Shown in pieces: positions 1 to 8,737 of a stretch of 64,000 nucleotides of DNA. Position numbers and translations under genes: made by a program. This stretch comes from Viridibacillus sp050278625 (GTDB lineage Bacteria > Bacillota > Bacilli > Bacillales_A > Planococcaceae). The stretch spans positions 1-64,000 of the forward strand of contig NZ_JBNNTI010000009.1 in NCBI RefSeq assembly GCF_050278625.1. Direction: 5' to 3'. Below the pieces are notes generated by a model. That model made no database searches. It saw nothing but the letters and a program-made list of their open reading frames with translations, and was not told where the DNA came from. The number at the start of each line of letters is the position of its first letter. The first letter of the stretch is position 1.

Positions 1-1190
1 GCAACAGGTGCAACAGGCGACACTGGAGCAACAGGTGCAACAGGCGACACTGGAGCAACAGGTGCAACAGGCGACACTGGAGCAACAGGTGCAACAGGCG
101 ACACTGGAGCAACAGGTGCAACGGGTGAAACTGGAGCTACTGGAGCGACAGGCGACACTGGAGCAACAGGTGCAACGGGCGACACTGGAGCAACAGGTGA
201 AACTGGAGCAACGGGCGCAACGGGTGACACTGGTGCAACAGGAGCAACAGGTGATACTGGTGCAACAGGAGCAACAGGCGACACTGGAGCAACGGGTGAA
301 ACTGGAGCAACGGGTGAAACTGGAGCAACGGGTGAAACTGGAGCAACAGGAGCAACAGGTGAAACTGGAGCAACAGGTGAAACTGGAGCAACGGGTGATA
401 CTGGTGCAACAGGAGCAACAGGCGACACTGGAGCAACGGGTGAAACTGGAGCAACAGGTGAAACTGGAGCAACTGGAGCAACAGGTGAAACTGGAGCAAC
501 AGGTGAAACTGGAGCAACAGGAGCAACGGGTGACACCGGAGCAACTGGAGCAACTGGAGCAACAGGTGACACTGGTGCAACAGGAGCAACAGGTGAAACT
601 GGAGCAACAGGTGATACTGGTGCAACAGGTGCAACAGGAGCAACGGGTGAAACTGGAGCAACAGGAGCAACGGGTGAAACTGGAGCAACGGGTGACACCG
701 GAGCAACTGGAGCAACAGGAGCAACAGGTGATACTGGTGCAACGGGTGATACTGGTGCAACAGGAGCAACAGGCGACACTGGAGCAACAGGAGCAACAGG
801 TGAAACTGGAGCAACGGGTGAAACTGGAGCAACAGGTGAAACTGGAGCAACAGGAGCAACAGGTGAAACTGGAGCAACAGGAGCAACAGGTGAAACTGGA
901 GCAACAGGAGCAACGGGTGATACTGGAGCAACAGGAGCAACGGGTGACACTGGAGCAACAGGCGCAACAGGTGAAACTGGAGCAACGGGTGAAACTGGAG
1001 CAACAGGTGCAACTGGAGCGACAGGAGCAACAGGTGACACTGGAGCAACTGGAGCAACTGGAGCAACAGGAGCAACGGGTGAAACTGGAGCAACTGGAGC
1101 AACAGGAGCAACGGGTGATACTGGTGCAACAGGAGCAACGGGTGACACTGGAGCAACAGGCGCAACAGGCGCAACTGGAGCAACAGGTCC
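1..1190 (+). repeat. Collagen-coding tandem repeat, 9-nt unit with 18- and 27-nt higher-order periods
   Basis: The DNA is a tandem array of near-identical 9-base units (GCAACAGGT, GACACTGGA, GAAACTGGA and synonymous variants) in mixed order. Period and wobble variation fit expansion by slippage or unequal recombination. Copy number is likely to differ between strains, and short-read assemblies may have collapsed it. Confidence 0.9.
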
Positions 1191-1602
1191 TACTGAGCCC
1201 GAATCAGCATTTAGAGCATTTAGTAATACTTCTCAACCAGCGACCGTTCAAGTCTTATTTCAAGTTGAAGAGTTTGATTTGAATAATGAATTTGACCCAG
1301 CTACATCTATATTTACTCCACAACAATCAGGGGTATATTCTATTTTATCTTCTGTCGGTATAAATCCCATTGTACTAGGTGCCTATGTAGTGGAACTAGA
1401 TATCCTTGTTAATGGAATTGTAAGAGCTAGGGAAGTTGAGGAAGAACTTGGAACTCAAGCTACTACAGTAACAGTTTCATCTATTCTTCAGCTACAGGCC
1501 GGTGATGAGGTGACTATAACGATTTCTACTACTCAAGCTTCTGCGGTCACAGTACCAGGAGTAACAGACACAAACTTTGAAGCAGCAAGATTCCCTTCAT
1601 AA
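1..1602 (+). CDS. Collagen-like (Gly-X-Y) surface or exosporium protein, 5' end outside window
   Basis: Read from base 1 in frame 1, about 395 residues are uninterrupted Gly-X-Y triplets built almost only from GAT, GDT and GET. A non-repetitive C-terminal domain of about 135 residues then ends at the stop at 1600-1602. Long GAT/GDT collagen regions followed by a compact beta-rich C-terminal domain are typical of BclA-type exosporium glycoproteins of spore-forming Bacillales, where threonines carry O-glycans and the C-terminal domain trimerises. The C-terminal domain here (PQQSGVYSILSSV, VTITISTTQAS) looks beta-rich and compatible, but it is not assigned to a named family. The N-terminal anchoring sequence lies outside the window. 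A glycosyltransferase gene follows on the opposite strand and may act on this protein (inference). The repeat keeps all reading frames open, so long ORFs in other frames and on the opposite strand are artefacts. Confidence 0.85.
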   Translation, partial: ATGATGDTGATGATGDTGATGATGDTGATGATGDTGATGATGETGATGATGDTGATGATGDTGATGETGATGATGDTGATGATGDTGATGATGDTGATGETGATGETGATGETGATGATGETGATGETGATGDTGATGATGDTGATGETGATGETGATGATGETGATGETGATGATGDTGATGATGATGDTGATGATGETGATGDTGATGATGATGETGATGATGETGATGDTGATGATGATGDTGATGDTGATGATGDTGATGATGETGATGETGATGETGATGATGETGATGATGETGATGATGDTGATGATGDTGATGATGETGATGETGATGATGATGATGDTGATGATGATGATGETGATGATGATGDTGATGATGDTGATGATGATGATGPTEPESAFRAFSNTSQPATVQVLFQVEEFDLNNEFDPATSIFTPQQSGVYSILSSVGINPIVLGAYVVELDILVNGIVRAREVEEELGTQATTVTVSSILQLQAGDEVTITISTTQASAVTVPGVTDTNFEAARFPS

Positions 1603-1634
1603 TAAAAAAATGCTAAAAATACTCCGTACTTGAT

Positions 1635-1686
1635 AAAATAGCCGACTCTCTTTCCATATTTTCTGGAGGGAGTCGGCTATTTTCTT
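1635..1686 (+). terminator. Rho-independent terminator after the collagen-like gene
   Basis: Arms AAATAGCCGACTC and GAGTCGGCTATTT pair around a loop and are followed by a T-rich tract. It sits 30 bases after the stop of the collagen-like gene. Confidence 0.85.
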
Positions 1687-1854
1687 CATTTTGCACGCTT
1701 GGATTATACCTTTTTACCCAGTAGATTTTAGGATCCTTTTTACATTGATAGTGAATATGGCCATTGCTCCTTGTTTAGTTCGTCATAGACATAAGAAAAG
1801 TCGATAAGATCGCAATCCTACAATATTTTCACAAGAATTTAATAACAAATCAGC

Positions 1855-2928
1855 CTACAAGTTAAGCACTTTCTCAAAATATTTTTTATTGGCTAACATC
1901 CTAGAGTCTTTAGGTCTAAATTTTAGAGCTTTCTCGTTGTGTTGATAACCCAATTGAAACTGACCCAACCTGTCATAACATACAGCTAATTGCAAATGTG
2001 GTAACCAAGTCGTGTAAGAGTGGTCTTGAAATGCTGTGCCCTGAAACTCTACATTTTCCAGTGCTTTTTTATACCAATATACGCTGGTGGAAAGATCATT
2101 TTTTTGCAAAAATGAAAATCCTAATTTACAACAAGTTTCTGGTCTAGGCGGGCCATAGCTAAGAGTGTGCAGAATCCATTTAAATTCCTCTTCTTTAAGA
2201 TTTAAATTTTGATAGCAATTAGCCAATTTATTGCAAGCGGTAATATTATCCTCGACCCATCCTTTTTTCGATTTTAAAAACTGTAGATAGTATTCAATAG
2301 CTTTTTCAAATTTTCCATGATCCACTAATTCATTCGCATAGTAAAATAAATCTCGTGGCGTAAACTCTCTTCCTGATGAAAGAAAGTTTTCATATATACG
2401 CAAGTTCCGCTCCGCATCGTGGCTTAATGGCTTGTGAGATACAGCCACATCGCTATTAAGTATGTTTCCGTATACTTCCAAGTACTCATGTACCGCCCCT
2501 ATCCATTTAAACCCTTTTTCCCGTTTAGCTAAACGATTTCTCGTTAAACTCGAGGTGACGTTATTCTGTTCATCAAAAGCCAGATTATAGTTCATCGAAA
2601 CAGCATCAACACTTAATTCAAGAGTTTTTTTCAACTGCATCAATTTTTCCTGGTCTTGTTCTAATAACACATCATCTGCATCCAGCCATAAAATATAATC
2701 CTTTGTTGCTTGTTTAAATGAAAAATTTCGTGCTGCAGCAAAATCTTCAATCCAAGTAAAATCGAAAATCCGATCTGTATATTTGGCAACAATTTCTTTT
2801 GTATTGTCTGTGGAACCAGTGTCAACAATGTTAATTTCATCCACTATGTCTTTAACAGAGTTCAAACAACGACCGATCACAGTTTGTTCATTTCTTACAA
2901 TCATACATAGACTAATTGTAATCAACAT
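1855..2928 (-). CDS. Family 2 glycosyltransferase with C-terminal TPR-like region
   Basis: The 357-residue product starts with a GT-A fold: SLCMIVRNEQ, then NIVDTGSTDNT, then the metal-binding acidic motif WLDADD near residue 85. The C-terminal half is helical with TPR-like repeats (for example FEKAIEYYLQF and TSVYWYKKAL). This matches the widespread Bacillales glycosyltransferase-TPR family that transfers sugars to surface or spore proteins or to peptide-linked glycans. The start is placed at the ATG at 2928 because GAAAGGTG lies just upstream; an ATG 33 bases earlier has no such site. It converges on the collagen-like gene and is followed upstream by the wreck of a second glycosyltransferase, so glycosylation of the collagen region is a reasonable inference. 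No signal peptide is seen, so it is cytoplasmic. Confidence 0.8.
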   Translation of the reverse strand: MLITISLCMIVRNEQTVIGRCLNSVKDIVDEINIVDTGSTDNTKEIVAKYTDRIFDFTWIEDFAAARNFSFKQATKDYILWLDADDVLLEQDQEKLMQLKKTLELSVDAVSMNYNLAFDEQNNVTSSLTRNRLAKREKGFKWIGAVHEYLEVYGNILNSDVAVSHKPLSHDAERNLRIYENFLSSGREFTPRDLFYYANELVDHGKFEKAIEYYLQFLKSKKGWVEDNITACNKLANCYQNLNLKEEEFKWILHTLSYGPPRPETCCKLGFSFLQKNDLSTSVYWYKKALENVEFQGTAFQDHSYTTWLPHLQLAVCYDRLGQFQLGYQHNEKALKFRPKDSRMLANKKYFEKVLNL

Positions 2929-3160
2929 TCCACACCTTTCAATATTTTCATGTATATGCAAAATTAACGAGGAACCTCACAATAATAAGGCGTTCCAGGG
3001 CAGGGAGGAATTTACAAGAAATACGCCAAATTGTGGTATAACCCATGAAGGATACGTATTCCGAGTTGCACTAAGACAACCGCATGTTCACATTATCCAA
3101 TCATGTGGATTTCTTCACTTCAGATAAAAGTTAGCTATATTTCCAACAACTCACTGTTAG

Positions 3161-3675
3161 TTAATAACAGATATACGTATTGGTTGATTTGTTTTCCCAT
3201 CTATATCGCAATTGTGATCTCTGAGAAGTAAGGAATTGATTCTTTTGATAAATTTTAGTAAAGTCTGATAGCTGCTCCATTGAAAAACCAAAGTTTTCAG
3301 CAAGATAACCTACTTCGTTTAAAAAAGCTCAACATTTGATTCTAACCCAATATACTTATATGTCCGCGATGTAATTTCAAATAAATGTGTAGTAAATAAA
3401 GATTGCACAGTTTTTGGAGTGATAAAGCGTAAATGTGTTTCTATGATAATTTGCAATTGATAGCCTGTTTTCACTGCCGGAATGCATAAATCGTCATTTT
3501 CAAAAGACCCATATTCAAAACGCTCATCGAAACCATCAATTTTATCTAACAGTGATCTTTTTGCAAGTAACCAAAATCCAACCAGACGCAATACTAGCTT
3601 TGATTTACCGCGTTGGCTTTCGCAGTAATTGGAAGAGAAATCTTGTATTGCTTCAATGTCTGAAGCCCAATTCAT
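3161..3675 (-). pseudogene. Decayed glycosyltransferase fragment (C-terminal part)
   Basis: The open part (3319-3675) encodes GFWLLAKRSLLDKIDGFDERF and GSFENDDLCI, the acceptor-side motif of family 2 glycosyltransferases, but the N-terminal nucleotide-binding half is missing. After the stop at 3319 the homologous reading continues in another frame (VGYLAENFGFSMEQLSDF) down to a stop at 3161. Restoring one T in the T run near 3320 would join the two parts. It is therefore a truncated, frameshifted relative of glycosyltransferases such as the one at 1855-2928. Confidence 0.6.
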
Positions 3676-3761
3676 AATATGTCAGTTTTGCAGATATTAG
3701 ACATTTATTAAAATGTATTCGCCGATGTCATGGTTTAAATCTAAAATTCAAACGAAATTGA

Positions 3762-3839
3762 ACCAGAACGAGACGAATTTAATTTAGGTGGCGACTCCAT
3801 CAGTTTCTACTTATTATATAGCCATTATCGGAATTAGTT
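3762..3839 (+). pseudogene. Possible carrier-protein (NRPS/PKS PCP) fossil
   Basis: Translation in one frame gives IEPERDEFNLGGDSISFYLL, which resembles the phosphopantetheine attachment motif FFxLGGDSI of peptidyl and acyl carrier domains, with the Ser in place. Nothing else of a synthetase is visible and stops flank it. The core GGYGGCGACTCCATC is also shared with the repeat at 6258-6372, so a chance or repeat-derived match cannot be excluded. Confidence 0.3.
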
Positions 3840-3867
3840 TTTTGAATGCTATTAGTTATATCGTGAA

Positions 3868-3908
3868 ACAAAAAAGACTTGTTAATTAATACTGAACAAG
3901 TCTTTTTA
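3868..3908 (-). terminator. Hairpin terminator of the 3955-4497 gene, possibly bidirectional
   Basis: AAAAAGACTTGTT and AACAAGTCTTTTT form a perfect stem with an 11-base loop. It lies downstream of the minus-strand gene ending at 3955, with T-rich sequence on both sides. Confidence 0.8.
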
Positions 3909-3954
3909 AGATCTCTATCAATTCCAACACTCGTAAGATCAATTCTTAGTATTC

Positions 3955-4497
3955 CTACTCACTTGGATAAACAATCGAATTTGCGATTTCCACTAAAATT
4001 TCAGGTGTCACCTTATCAGAAACTCGCTTATCTATGTTTAGCATATACTGCCAATTATCTCTCTCAAAAACAAGTACATTAAAACCTGAAAGACTCATCA
4101 AGGTAGCTTCATTTCCATTCTTAAGTTCCAAAGTTTCTAGTACATATTTCGTCCTTATGGGTAATTTAAATTCGATAGGTCGAATGTTAATTTTATAATG
4201 ATTTTCAGAAGCCTTATCATTAATAAAAACTACTTCAAAAGAGTCATTCATGTCACTATCTAAGTCATTAAATCGACCAAAATAATGAGTAAAGCTTATC
4301 GGAGGTAATCTAAGCGGCAGCATAAGTTTTTCTTTAAAATGCTGTTCAAAATCGTTGGCTGCTGCTTCTACGGTTTTGTATCCAATTTCGGGATATATCT
4401 CTTCATATGGACTAGGTTCATCATTTGCTTTTGCGAATACCGTTAAAAAAAGCACAATACAAGATGAAATCAAGATAAGTAAACTAGACTTTTTCAT
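3955..4497 (-). CDS. Exported protein of unknown function
   Basis: A 180-residue protein with a positively charged start and hydrophobic segment (residues 5-22), ending in AKA before NDEPSPYEE. This is a good signal peptidase I site; a Cys inside the hydrophobic stretch makes a lipoprotein less likely. The mature part is mixed alpha/beta and ends with VTPEILVEIANSIVYPSE, reminiscent of the C-terminus of DUF4367-type extracytoplasmic proteins, but I do not recognise the family with confidence. The start is set at the ATG at 4497 with TGAGG upstream rather than at the GTG at 4503. It is monocistronic with its own terminator. Confidence 0.7.
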   Translation of the reverse strand: MKKSSLLILISSCIVLFLTVFAKANDEPSPYEEIYPEIGYKTVEAAANDFEQHFKEKLMLPLRLPPISFTHYFGRFNDLDSDMNDSFEVVFINDKASENHYKINIRPIEFKLPIRTKYVLETLELKNGNEATLMSLSGFNVLVFERDNWQYMLNIDKRVSDKVTPEILVEIANSIVYPSE

Positions 4498-4709
4498 ATA
4501 CACTACCTCAAGGTTTATTTTGAATTTAATGTTCCCAGTCTTATAAAAATTATTAATAAGTATTTTAATGATTCAGTGATTTATGGAATATAGAAGGAAA
4601 ATAGTAGCAATTAATAGAATAGAATTAAGAGTAGAAAAAATAAAGATAGTTCTAAGTTAAAAATAGAGAATTTATCTTTATTTGAATATACAGGATAGAG
4701 GTGAACGAA

Positions 4710-5636
4710 TTGAGAGTAGCGGAAGAAATGAAACAAAAGATACGAGCATTATTGATTCATGATCCATTATTTACAGTCGTACGTGATACACCTATGGAAG
4801 ACATATTATACAACGATTCTTATTTACTAGAAATAAATGAAAAGAAGTCCTATTCAATTATTGAAGTCGCTACTTGGTTTGGCATATCCGATGCGCAGCT
4901 GCGATATTATATCAAGCCATTCCAAGAATATATCTTACTCAACCAAGAGTTGAAACCCTCTACACCTACAACAATACGTCTATCGTTTTTGGCTATATTA
5001 AAACTAAGAATGATTATATTGTTAAAAGTTGAGTATCGGGTCAAAGGTTTAAAACAACTATTGGGAATAGATGAAGAAGGCCGTGTAAATCCACGACCGC
5101 ATTTTTCCGCAGAAACAGCAGTAACAGTCCATGATGATTTAGGCGGAAAAGTGGATATGCTTAGTAATGTACTAAATCAAATGCTTCAAACAGGCTTATT
5201 CAAATTCAACAAGCTTGATGATTCAGAAACACAAATAGTAGTGAACGATGATTTCCTCAATCAAAGATTCATTGCTCTACCAAATGATTCGAATGAACAG
5301 ATAGAAGAGATAAAAGTACAAACCGAGAAATTAATAAAGGACAATGAGATTTTAAAAGATCAAATTCAAGACATCACCGCTCACAAAGTGAAGGATATTG
5401 CGGTGAAGTTAAGAGAACGCCATATTGAAAACGTCGTCGTTTCTGAATTACGAGCTGAAGCGTTAAGTGAGTTTGAAAGTCAAAATAAGATTGGGCTATT
5501 TAGAAAACTATTCTATTCTTCGGAAGTCGAGAAGGAAAAAGAATACTTTATCTCTAACTATCTAAAAATACATTTATATGACAGATTAGAGTCCGAGCTT
5601 GCAGATTACTATCAGGCCAATAATTTGCAAAAATAA
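4710..5636 (+). CDS. MerR-like helix-turn-helix protein with coiled-coil tail
   Basis: This 308-residue protein has a helix-turn-helix segment around residues 45-75 (SIIEVATWFGISDAQLRYYI) of the MerR N-terminal type, a middle region with many charged residues, and a predicted coiled coil (EEIKVQTEKLIKDNEILKDQI). The C-terminal IGLFRKLF is like the tail of Bacillus DUF3967 proteins. The start is taken at TTG 4710 because GAGGTG is spaced 6 bases from it; the GTG at 4701 lies inside that site. Related proteins often come from plasmids or mobile elements. DNA-binding regulator is the likely role; the target is unknown. Confidence 0.6.
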   Translation: MRVAEEMKQKIRALLIHDPLFTVVRDTPMEDILYNDSYLLEINEKKSYSIIEVATWFGISDAQLRYYIKPFQEYILLNQELKPSTPTTIRLSFLAILKLRMIILLKVEYRVKGLKQLLGIDEEGRVNPRPHFSAETAVTVHDDLGGKVDMLSNVLNQMLQTGLFKFNKLDDSETQIVVNDDFLNQRFIALPNDSNEQIEEIKVQTEKLIKDNEILKDQIQDITAHKVKDIAVKLRERHIENVVVSELRAEALSEFESQNKIGLFRKLFYSSEVEKEKEYFISNYLKIHLYDRLESELADYYQANNLQK

Positions 5637-5707
5637 AAGAAGCCCTTGCATAAGCTAGGTCACTGAAAAACTTATGTTTTTAAAATGTAATGTTCTTCAA
5701 TAGTAAA

Positions 5708-5756
5708 CACCGGCACTTTTCGTTCGATTTTGAACAGAAAGTGCTGGTGTTTTTTG
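5708..5756 (+). terminator. Terminator between the MerR-like gene and the transposase remnant
   Basis: CACCGGCACTTT and AAAGTGCTGGTG pair and are followed by TTTTTT on the plus strand. Confidence 0.8.
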
Positions 5757-5764
5757 TATTTCCC

Positions 5765-6199
5765 TTATTCTTCATTTAATAGCTTTAAGATACGTTTCAA
5801 ATTCACCGCAAATAATGTTGTAGCTCCTTGGATTTCCAGGCCAAATAAACCCGCCGATTTTGCCGTATTGCAGCCATGCGGATTTTTCAACTCACTATTC
5901 TTCGCTTCAATTTTATAGCGCTTTTTCGCTAAGTCTTTGAATCTTGCCGTTTCTTGAAAAGCAGCTTGCTCTTCAAGTTCGGTGGATTTTATGGAAACTG
6001 AATACGTTTTGATTTTGGCGCCGTCTTTATAATAGCCATCTTGTAATGGACAGACCTCACATTTTTCTATGTCAAAGTAATACGTAACGAGTTCTTTGAT
6101 TTTAGGCACAATTAAATGTAAAGCAACATATAAGAGCTTAGAGTGAATAATTCTTGTTTGGAAATCATGGACAGTTCCACCTTGAATTAGTCCTTTCAT
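5765..6199 (-). pseudogene. C-terminal remnant of an IS1182-family transposase
   Basis: The 144-residue reading frame matches only the C-terminal third of an IS1182/DDE transposase: the zinc-like CEVCPLQDGYYKDG, then RYKIEAKNSELKNPHGCNTA, then the closing helix AVNLKRILKLL. The N-terminal DNA-binding region and the first Asp residues of the catalytic triad are missing. The upstream edge switches abruptly to unrelated sequence, so the element was deleted internally and is dead. Confidence 0.8.
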
Positions 6200-6257
6200 T
6201 ATAAATGGTTAGGTTTGAATCGGAAAGAATGAAAAACTCAGATAAACGATAAAACTA

Positions 6258-6372
6258 GTTGATTGGAGTGCAGGCGGCGACTCCATCTTGAGACCCCGCA
6301 GGAGCGTTAGCGACGAGGAGGCTCAAGGTTCGTCCCCAGGAAAGCGTCCGCCGGAACGGAAATTAACGGCAT
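6258..6372. repeat. GC-rich interspersed repeat of the type scattered in Bacillales genomes
   Basis: A GC-rich block of about 115 bases in an AT-rich setting contains GGCGGCGACTCC, CCCGCAGGAGCGTTAGCGAC, GAGGAGGCTC and GGAAAGCGTCCGCC. This string order recalls short non-coding repeats found in many copies in Bacillus and Lysinibacillus intergenic DNA, often near IS remnants. It can fold on itself. Function is unknown. Confidence 0.6.
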
Positions 6373-6502
6373 CGAAGAAAAAGCGATGGCTAAAATTCAT
6401 TTTATGTGATGATCTATTGCGTGAAATATCAAAACTTATAATAATCATTTTTATAGATATGTAGCCCGATTTATTCTGTTAATATTGAAGGATGTAAATA
6501 TT

Positions 6503-6613
6503 ATGATAATATTAAGTAATACAGATTTTGATAAAGTAATAAATGTATTAGAGGGTAACGTGAATCCTATCCCTACTTCAGAGAATGGAACTTTTTTTGA
6601 TTTCCTCAGGTAG
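6503..6613 (+). CDS. Candidate 36-residue small ORF, unknown
   Basis: ATG at 6503 follows GAAGGATG by 9 bases and opens a 36-residue frame with many Asn, Asp and Val residues, ending at TAG 6611. No family is recognised. It may be the start of a gene truncated by the same rearrangements that left the IS remnant and repeat nearby. Confidence 0.25.
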   Translation: MIILSNTDFDKVINVLEGNVNPIPTSENGTFFDFLR

Positions 6614-6684
6614 AAGTTTTTTTATAAACCAACATCATTAAGTGCAGTCATTTAATCAAACGAAATAGAGAGAGGATTTTTGCA

Positions 6685-7206
6685 ATGAATTTAAATGAAT
6701 TACAAACTTGGGTATCAAAACTTGGACTTGTTCCGCATCCAGAAGGTGGATATTACAAGAGAACATTTGAATCTGAGGAACGGACTTCTGACAAAGAATT
6801 GCAAGTAAACTTTGAAGGTCAAAGAAAGCTTTATACGAGTATTTATTTTCTTTTAACGTCTAATGATGTATCTCATTTTCATCGTTTGAAATCGGATGAA
6901 TTATGGTATTATCACGGCGGAAGTTCCCTAACAATCCATGTTATTCATGAAAATGGAGAGTATGAAGAAATTAAATTAGGAATTAATTTAGAACAAGGAG
7001 AAGTACCTCAAGCGTTAGTTCCTAAAAATTCAATCTTTGGTTCTTCTGTTATGGAGAATGATGTTTGTTCTCTAGTTGGTTGTATGGTTTCTCCAGGTTT
7101 TGATTTCCAAGACTTCGAATTATTTACACAAGAAGAACTATTACTAAAATACCCCCAACACAAGGATATTATTATGAAGTTAGCTTACGAAAGTATTCCA
7201 AAATAG
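6685..7206 (+). CDS. Cupin, DUF985 (Cupin_5) family
   Basis: A complete 173-residue protein. The family signature is clear: HPEGGYYKRTF near residue 18, then SIYFLLTSNDVSHFHRLKSDELWYYH with metal-binding type His residues, then the closing LVGCMVSPGFDFQDFELF. DUF985 cupins form a single-domain beta barrel; some relatives are linked to sugar or isomerase-like chemistry, but no specific reaction is established. AGAGAGG lies 9 bases before the ATG. A strong terminator follows at 7306, so it is probably monocistronic. Confidence 0.85.
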   Translation: MNLNELQTWVSKLGLVPHPEGGYYKRTFESEERTSDKELQVNFEGQRKLYTSIYFLLTSNDVSHFHRLKSDELWYYHGGSSLTIHVIHENGEYEEIKLGINLEQGEVPQALVPKNSIFGSSVMENDVCSLVGCMVSPGFDFQDFELFTQEELLLKYPQHKDIIMKLAYESIPK

Positions 7207-7305
7207 GCTATTATAAGGTAGCTCAAACAATATTTAATAATGACGGTATGCAAACAATCGAAAAGATAGTAGGTTTTCAGCTACTTTTTATAAAATAGAT
7301 AATAA

Positions 7306-7342
7306 CCCCCCTCGAAAATCAGTATTTTCGAGGGGCTTCTTA
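7306..7342 (+). terminator. Terminator after the DUF985 cupin gene
   Basis: CCCCTCGAAAAT and ATTTTCGAGGGG pair perfectly around CAGT, followed by CTTCTT. Confidence 0.85.
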
Positions 7343-7438
7343 TTAGTAGAATCGAATAAGTTTATTGCCAGGTCGTAATGGAGTATCAGCATCATTTATT
7401 TATAAAAGTGGTTATATAAAATTAGGAGGGACTTTATA

Positions 7439-8215
7439 ATGGTTGAAAATAAAGTAGTTATTATTACAGGTTCTGCTCGAGGTATTGGATTTGAAATTGG
7501 TAAACTCTTTGCTGAAAACGGAGCAAAAGTAGTCCTTTCTGACATTAACGAAGAAATGGTAAAAGTAGCTGCCGAATCCTTAAAAAATTTAGGTTTTGTA
7601 TCATTAGGGATTAAAGCTGATGTAACAAAAGAAGAGGAACTACAAAACTTAGTACAAGTAGCGAAAGAAACGTTTGGTACGATTGATATCGCAATAAATA
7701 ATGCGGGATTACAATACGTTTCACCAATAGAAGATTTCCCAACTGAAAAATTCGAAATGATGCAAAAAATTATGTTGATTGCTCCTTTCATTATTACTAA
7801 AACGGTTTTCCCAATTATGAAAGAGCAAGGATTCGGTCGAATTATTAATGTTGCATCTATTAATGGCTTAGTTGGATTTGCAGGTAAAGCGGCATATAAC
7901 AGTGCTAAACATGGTGTTATAGGTTTAACAAAAGTTGCTGCATTAGAAGGTGCTGAACACGGTATTACTGTTAACGCATTATGCCCAGGTTATGTGGATA
8001 CTCCACTTGTCCGTGGACAAATGGAAGGTTTAGCAAAAACTCGTAATGTTCCTGTGGAGGATGTGTTAGCAGAAGTTCTTCTTCCTATGGTTCCTCAAAA
8101 GAAATTATTAGATGTTAGTGAAATTGCTGATTATGCTTTGTTCTTAGCGAGCGATAAAGCTAAGAGTGTGACAGGACAAGCTGTTGTAATTGACGGAGGT
8201 TACACTGCTCAATAA
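7439..8215 (+). CDS. 3-hydroxybutyrate dehydrogenase-like short-chain dehydrogenase
   Basis: A 258-residue classical SDR: TGSARGIG for NAD binding at residues 10-17, NNAG near 88, catalytic Ser in NVASINGLVG, and YNSAK supplying Tyr and Lys near 152-156, then CPGYVDTPLV and a C-terminal TGQAVVIDGGYTAQ. Together with the length this is the pattern of NAD-dependent D-3-hydroxybutyrate dehydrogenases, which interconvert 3-hydroxybutyrate and acetoacetate in polyhydroxybutyrate and ketone-body use. The substrate remains an inference, because related SDRs share these motifs. AGGAGGG precedes the ATG. It is monocistronic, with a terminator at 8250. Confidence 0.8.
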   Translation: MVENKVVIITGSARGIGFEIGKLFAENGAKVVLSDINEEMVKVAAESLKNLGFVSLGIKADVTKEEELQNLVQVAKETFGTIDIAINNAGLQYVSPIEDFPTEKFEMMQKIMLIAPFIITKTVFPIMKEQGFGRIINVASINGLVGFAGKAAYNSAKHGVIGLTKVAALEGAEHGITVNALCPGYVDTPLVRGQMEGLAKTRNVPVEDVLAEVLLPMVPQKKLLDVSEIADYALFLASDKAKSVTGQAVVIDGGYTAQ

Positions 8216-8249
8216 AAAGATAATATCAATTAAATAGAATAGATAGTAT

Positions 8250-8297
8250 GAACCTTTCTATCAATTCAAAGTGTATTGATAGGGAGGTTCATTTTGC
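8250..8297 (+). terminator. Terminator after the SDR gene
   Basis: GAACCT plus CTATCAAT pairs with ATTGATAG plus AGGTTC, followed by ATTTTG. Confidence 0.75.
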
Positions 8298-8537
8298 GTT
8301 ACTAAATTTAATTAGAATAATAAGTAAAGAAGATGTTGGATAAATAATTTAAGATTTATACATCGAATAAATTTGATTAGCTATATACTCTGAACTGTAA
8401 TCAAGCCCATCTCTTATCCACCACATGATATGTTAGTTATAGCCATTATTAATCCTTGCGTTTTTCATGCCTAAAAAATCGGCAGTACAAGGGGAAGAAC
8501 CTGAAGTTAAACATAATGTTTAACTGTAATTACAAAA
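8298..8537. other. Intergenic stretch without a convincing gene
   Basis: Only an 18-codon frame starting at the ATG near 8468 is visible, ending just before the hairpin at 8538. No RNA motif or recognisable fossil was seen. Confidence 0.4.
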
Positions 8538-8575
8538 TGAAAGCATATCCGAGAAAACTAAGATATGCTTTTTAT
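8538..8575 (-). terminator. Hairpin downstream of the recombinase, usable in both directions
   Basis: AAAGCATATC and GATATGCTTT flank a 12-base loop, with T or A runs on either side. It could end the recombinase transcript on the minus strand. Confidence 0.65.
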
Positions 8576-8737
8576 TGTAAAAAATCATCCTAAACATTAA
8601 ATGAATATTCATAGACTTTTTTCATTTATTTCGTATTACTCTTGATGACGTTCTTATCTCATTCAATCCCCTAAACAAATATCGAAGTTTTAGTTCCTAC
8701 TGGTGTAATATGTTGGGTTCATTTTTGAATTTAAAGT

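Noticed and set aside
137..1183. Long minus-strand Leu/Gln/His repeat ORF
   Set aside because: Antisense shadow of the same repeat, with extreme composition and no ribosome site.
1..1190. CRISPR-like appearance of spaced repeats
   Set aside because: Units are contiguous 9-mers that translate to Gly-X-Y; there are no spacers and no cas genes.
8..1282. Long plus-strand frame-2 ORF of Gln/Leu/Val repeats
   Set aside because: It is the out-of-frame reading of the collagen repeat; the repeat length being a multiple of three keeps all frames open.
2783..3127. Plus-strand 114-aa ORF
   Set aside because: It overlaps the glycosyltransferase gene antisense and has no homology-like pattern.
3879..4082. 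Plus-strand 67-aa ORF
   Set aside because: Antisense to the end of the exported-protein gene and its terminator.
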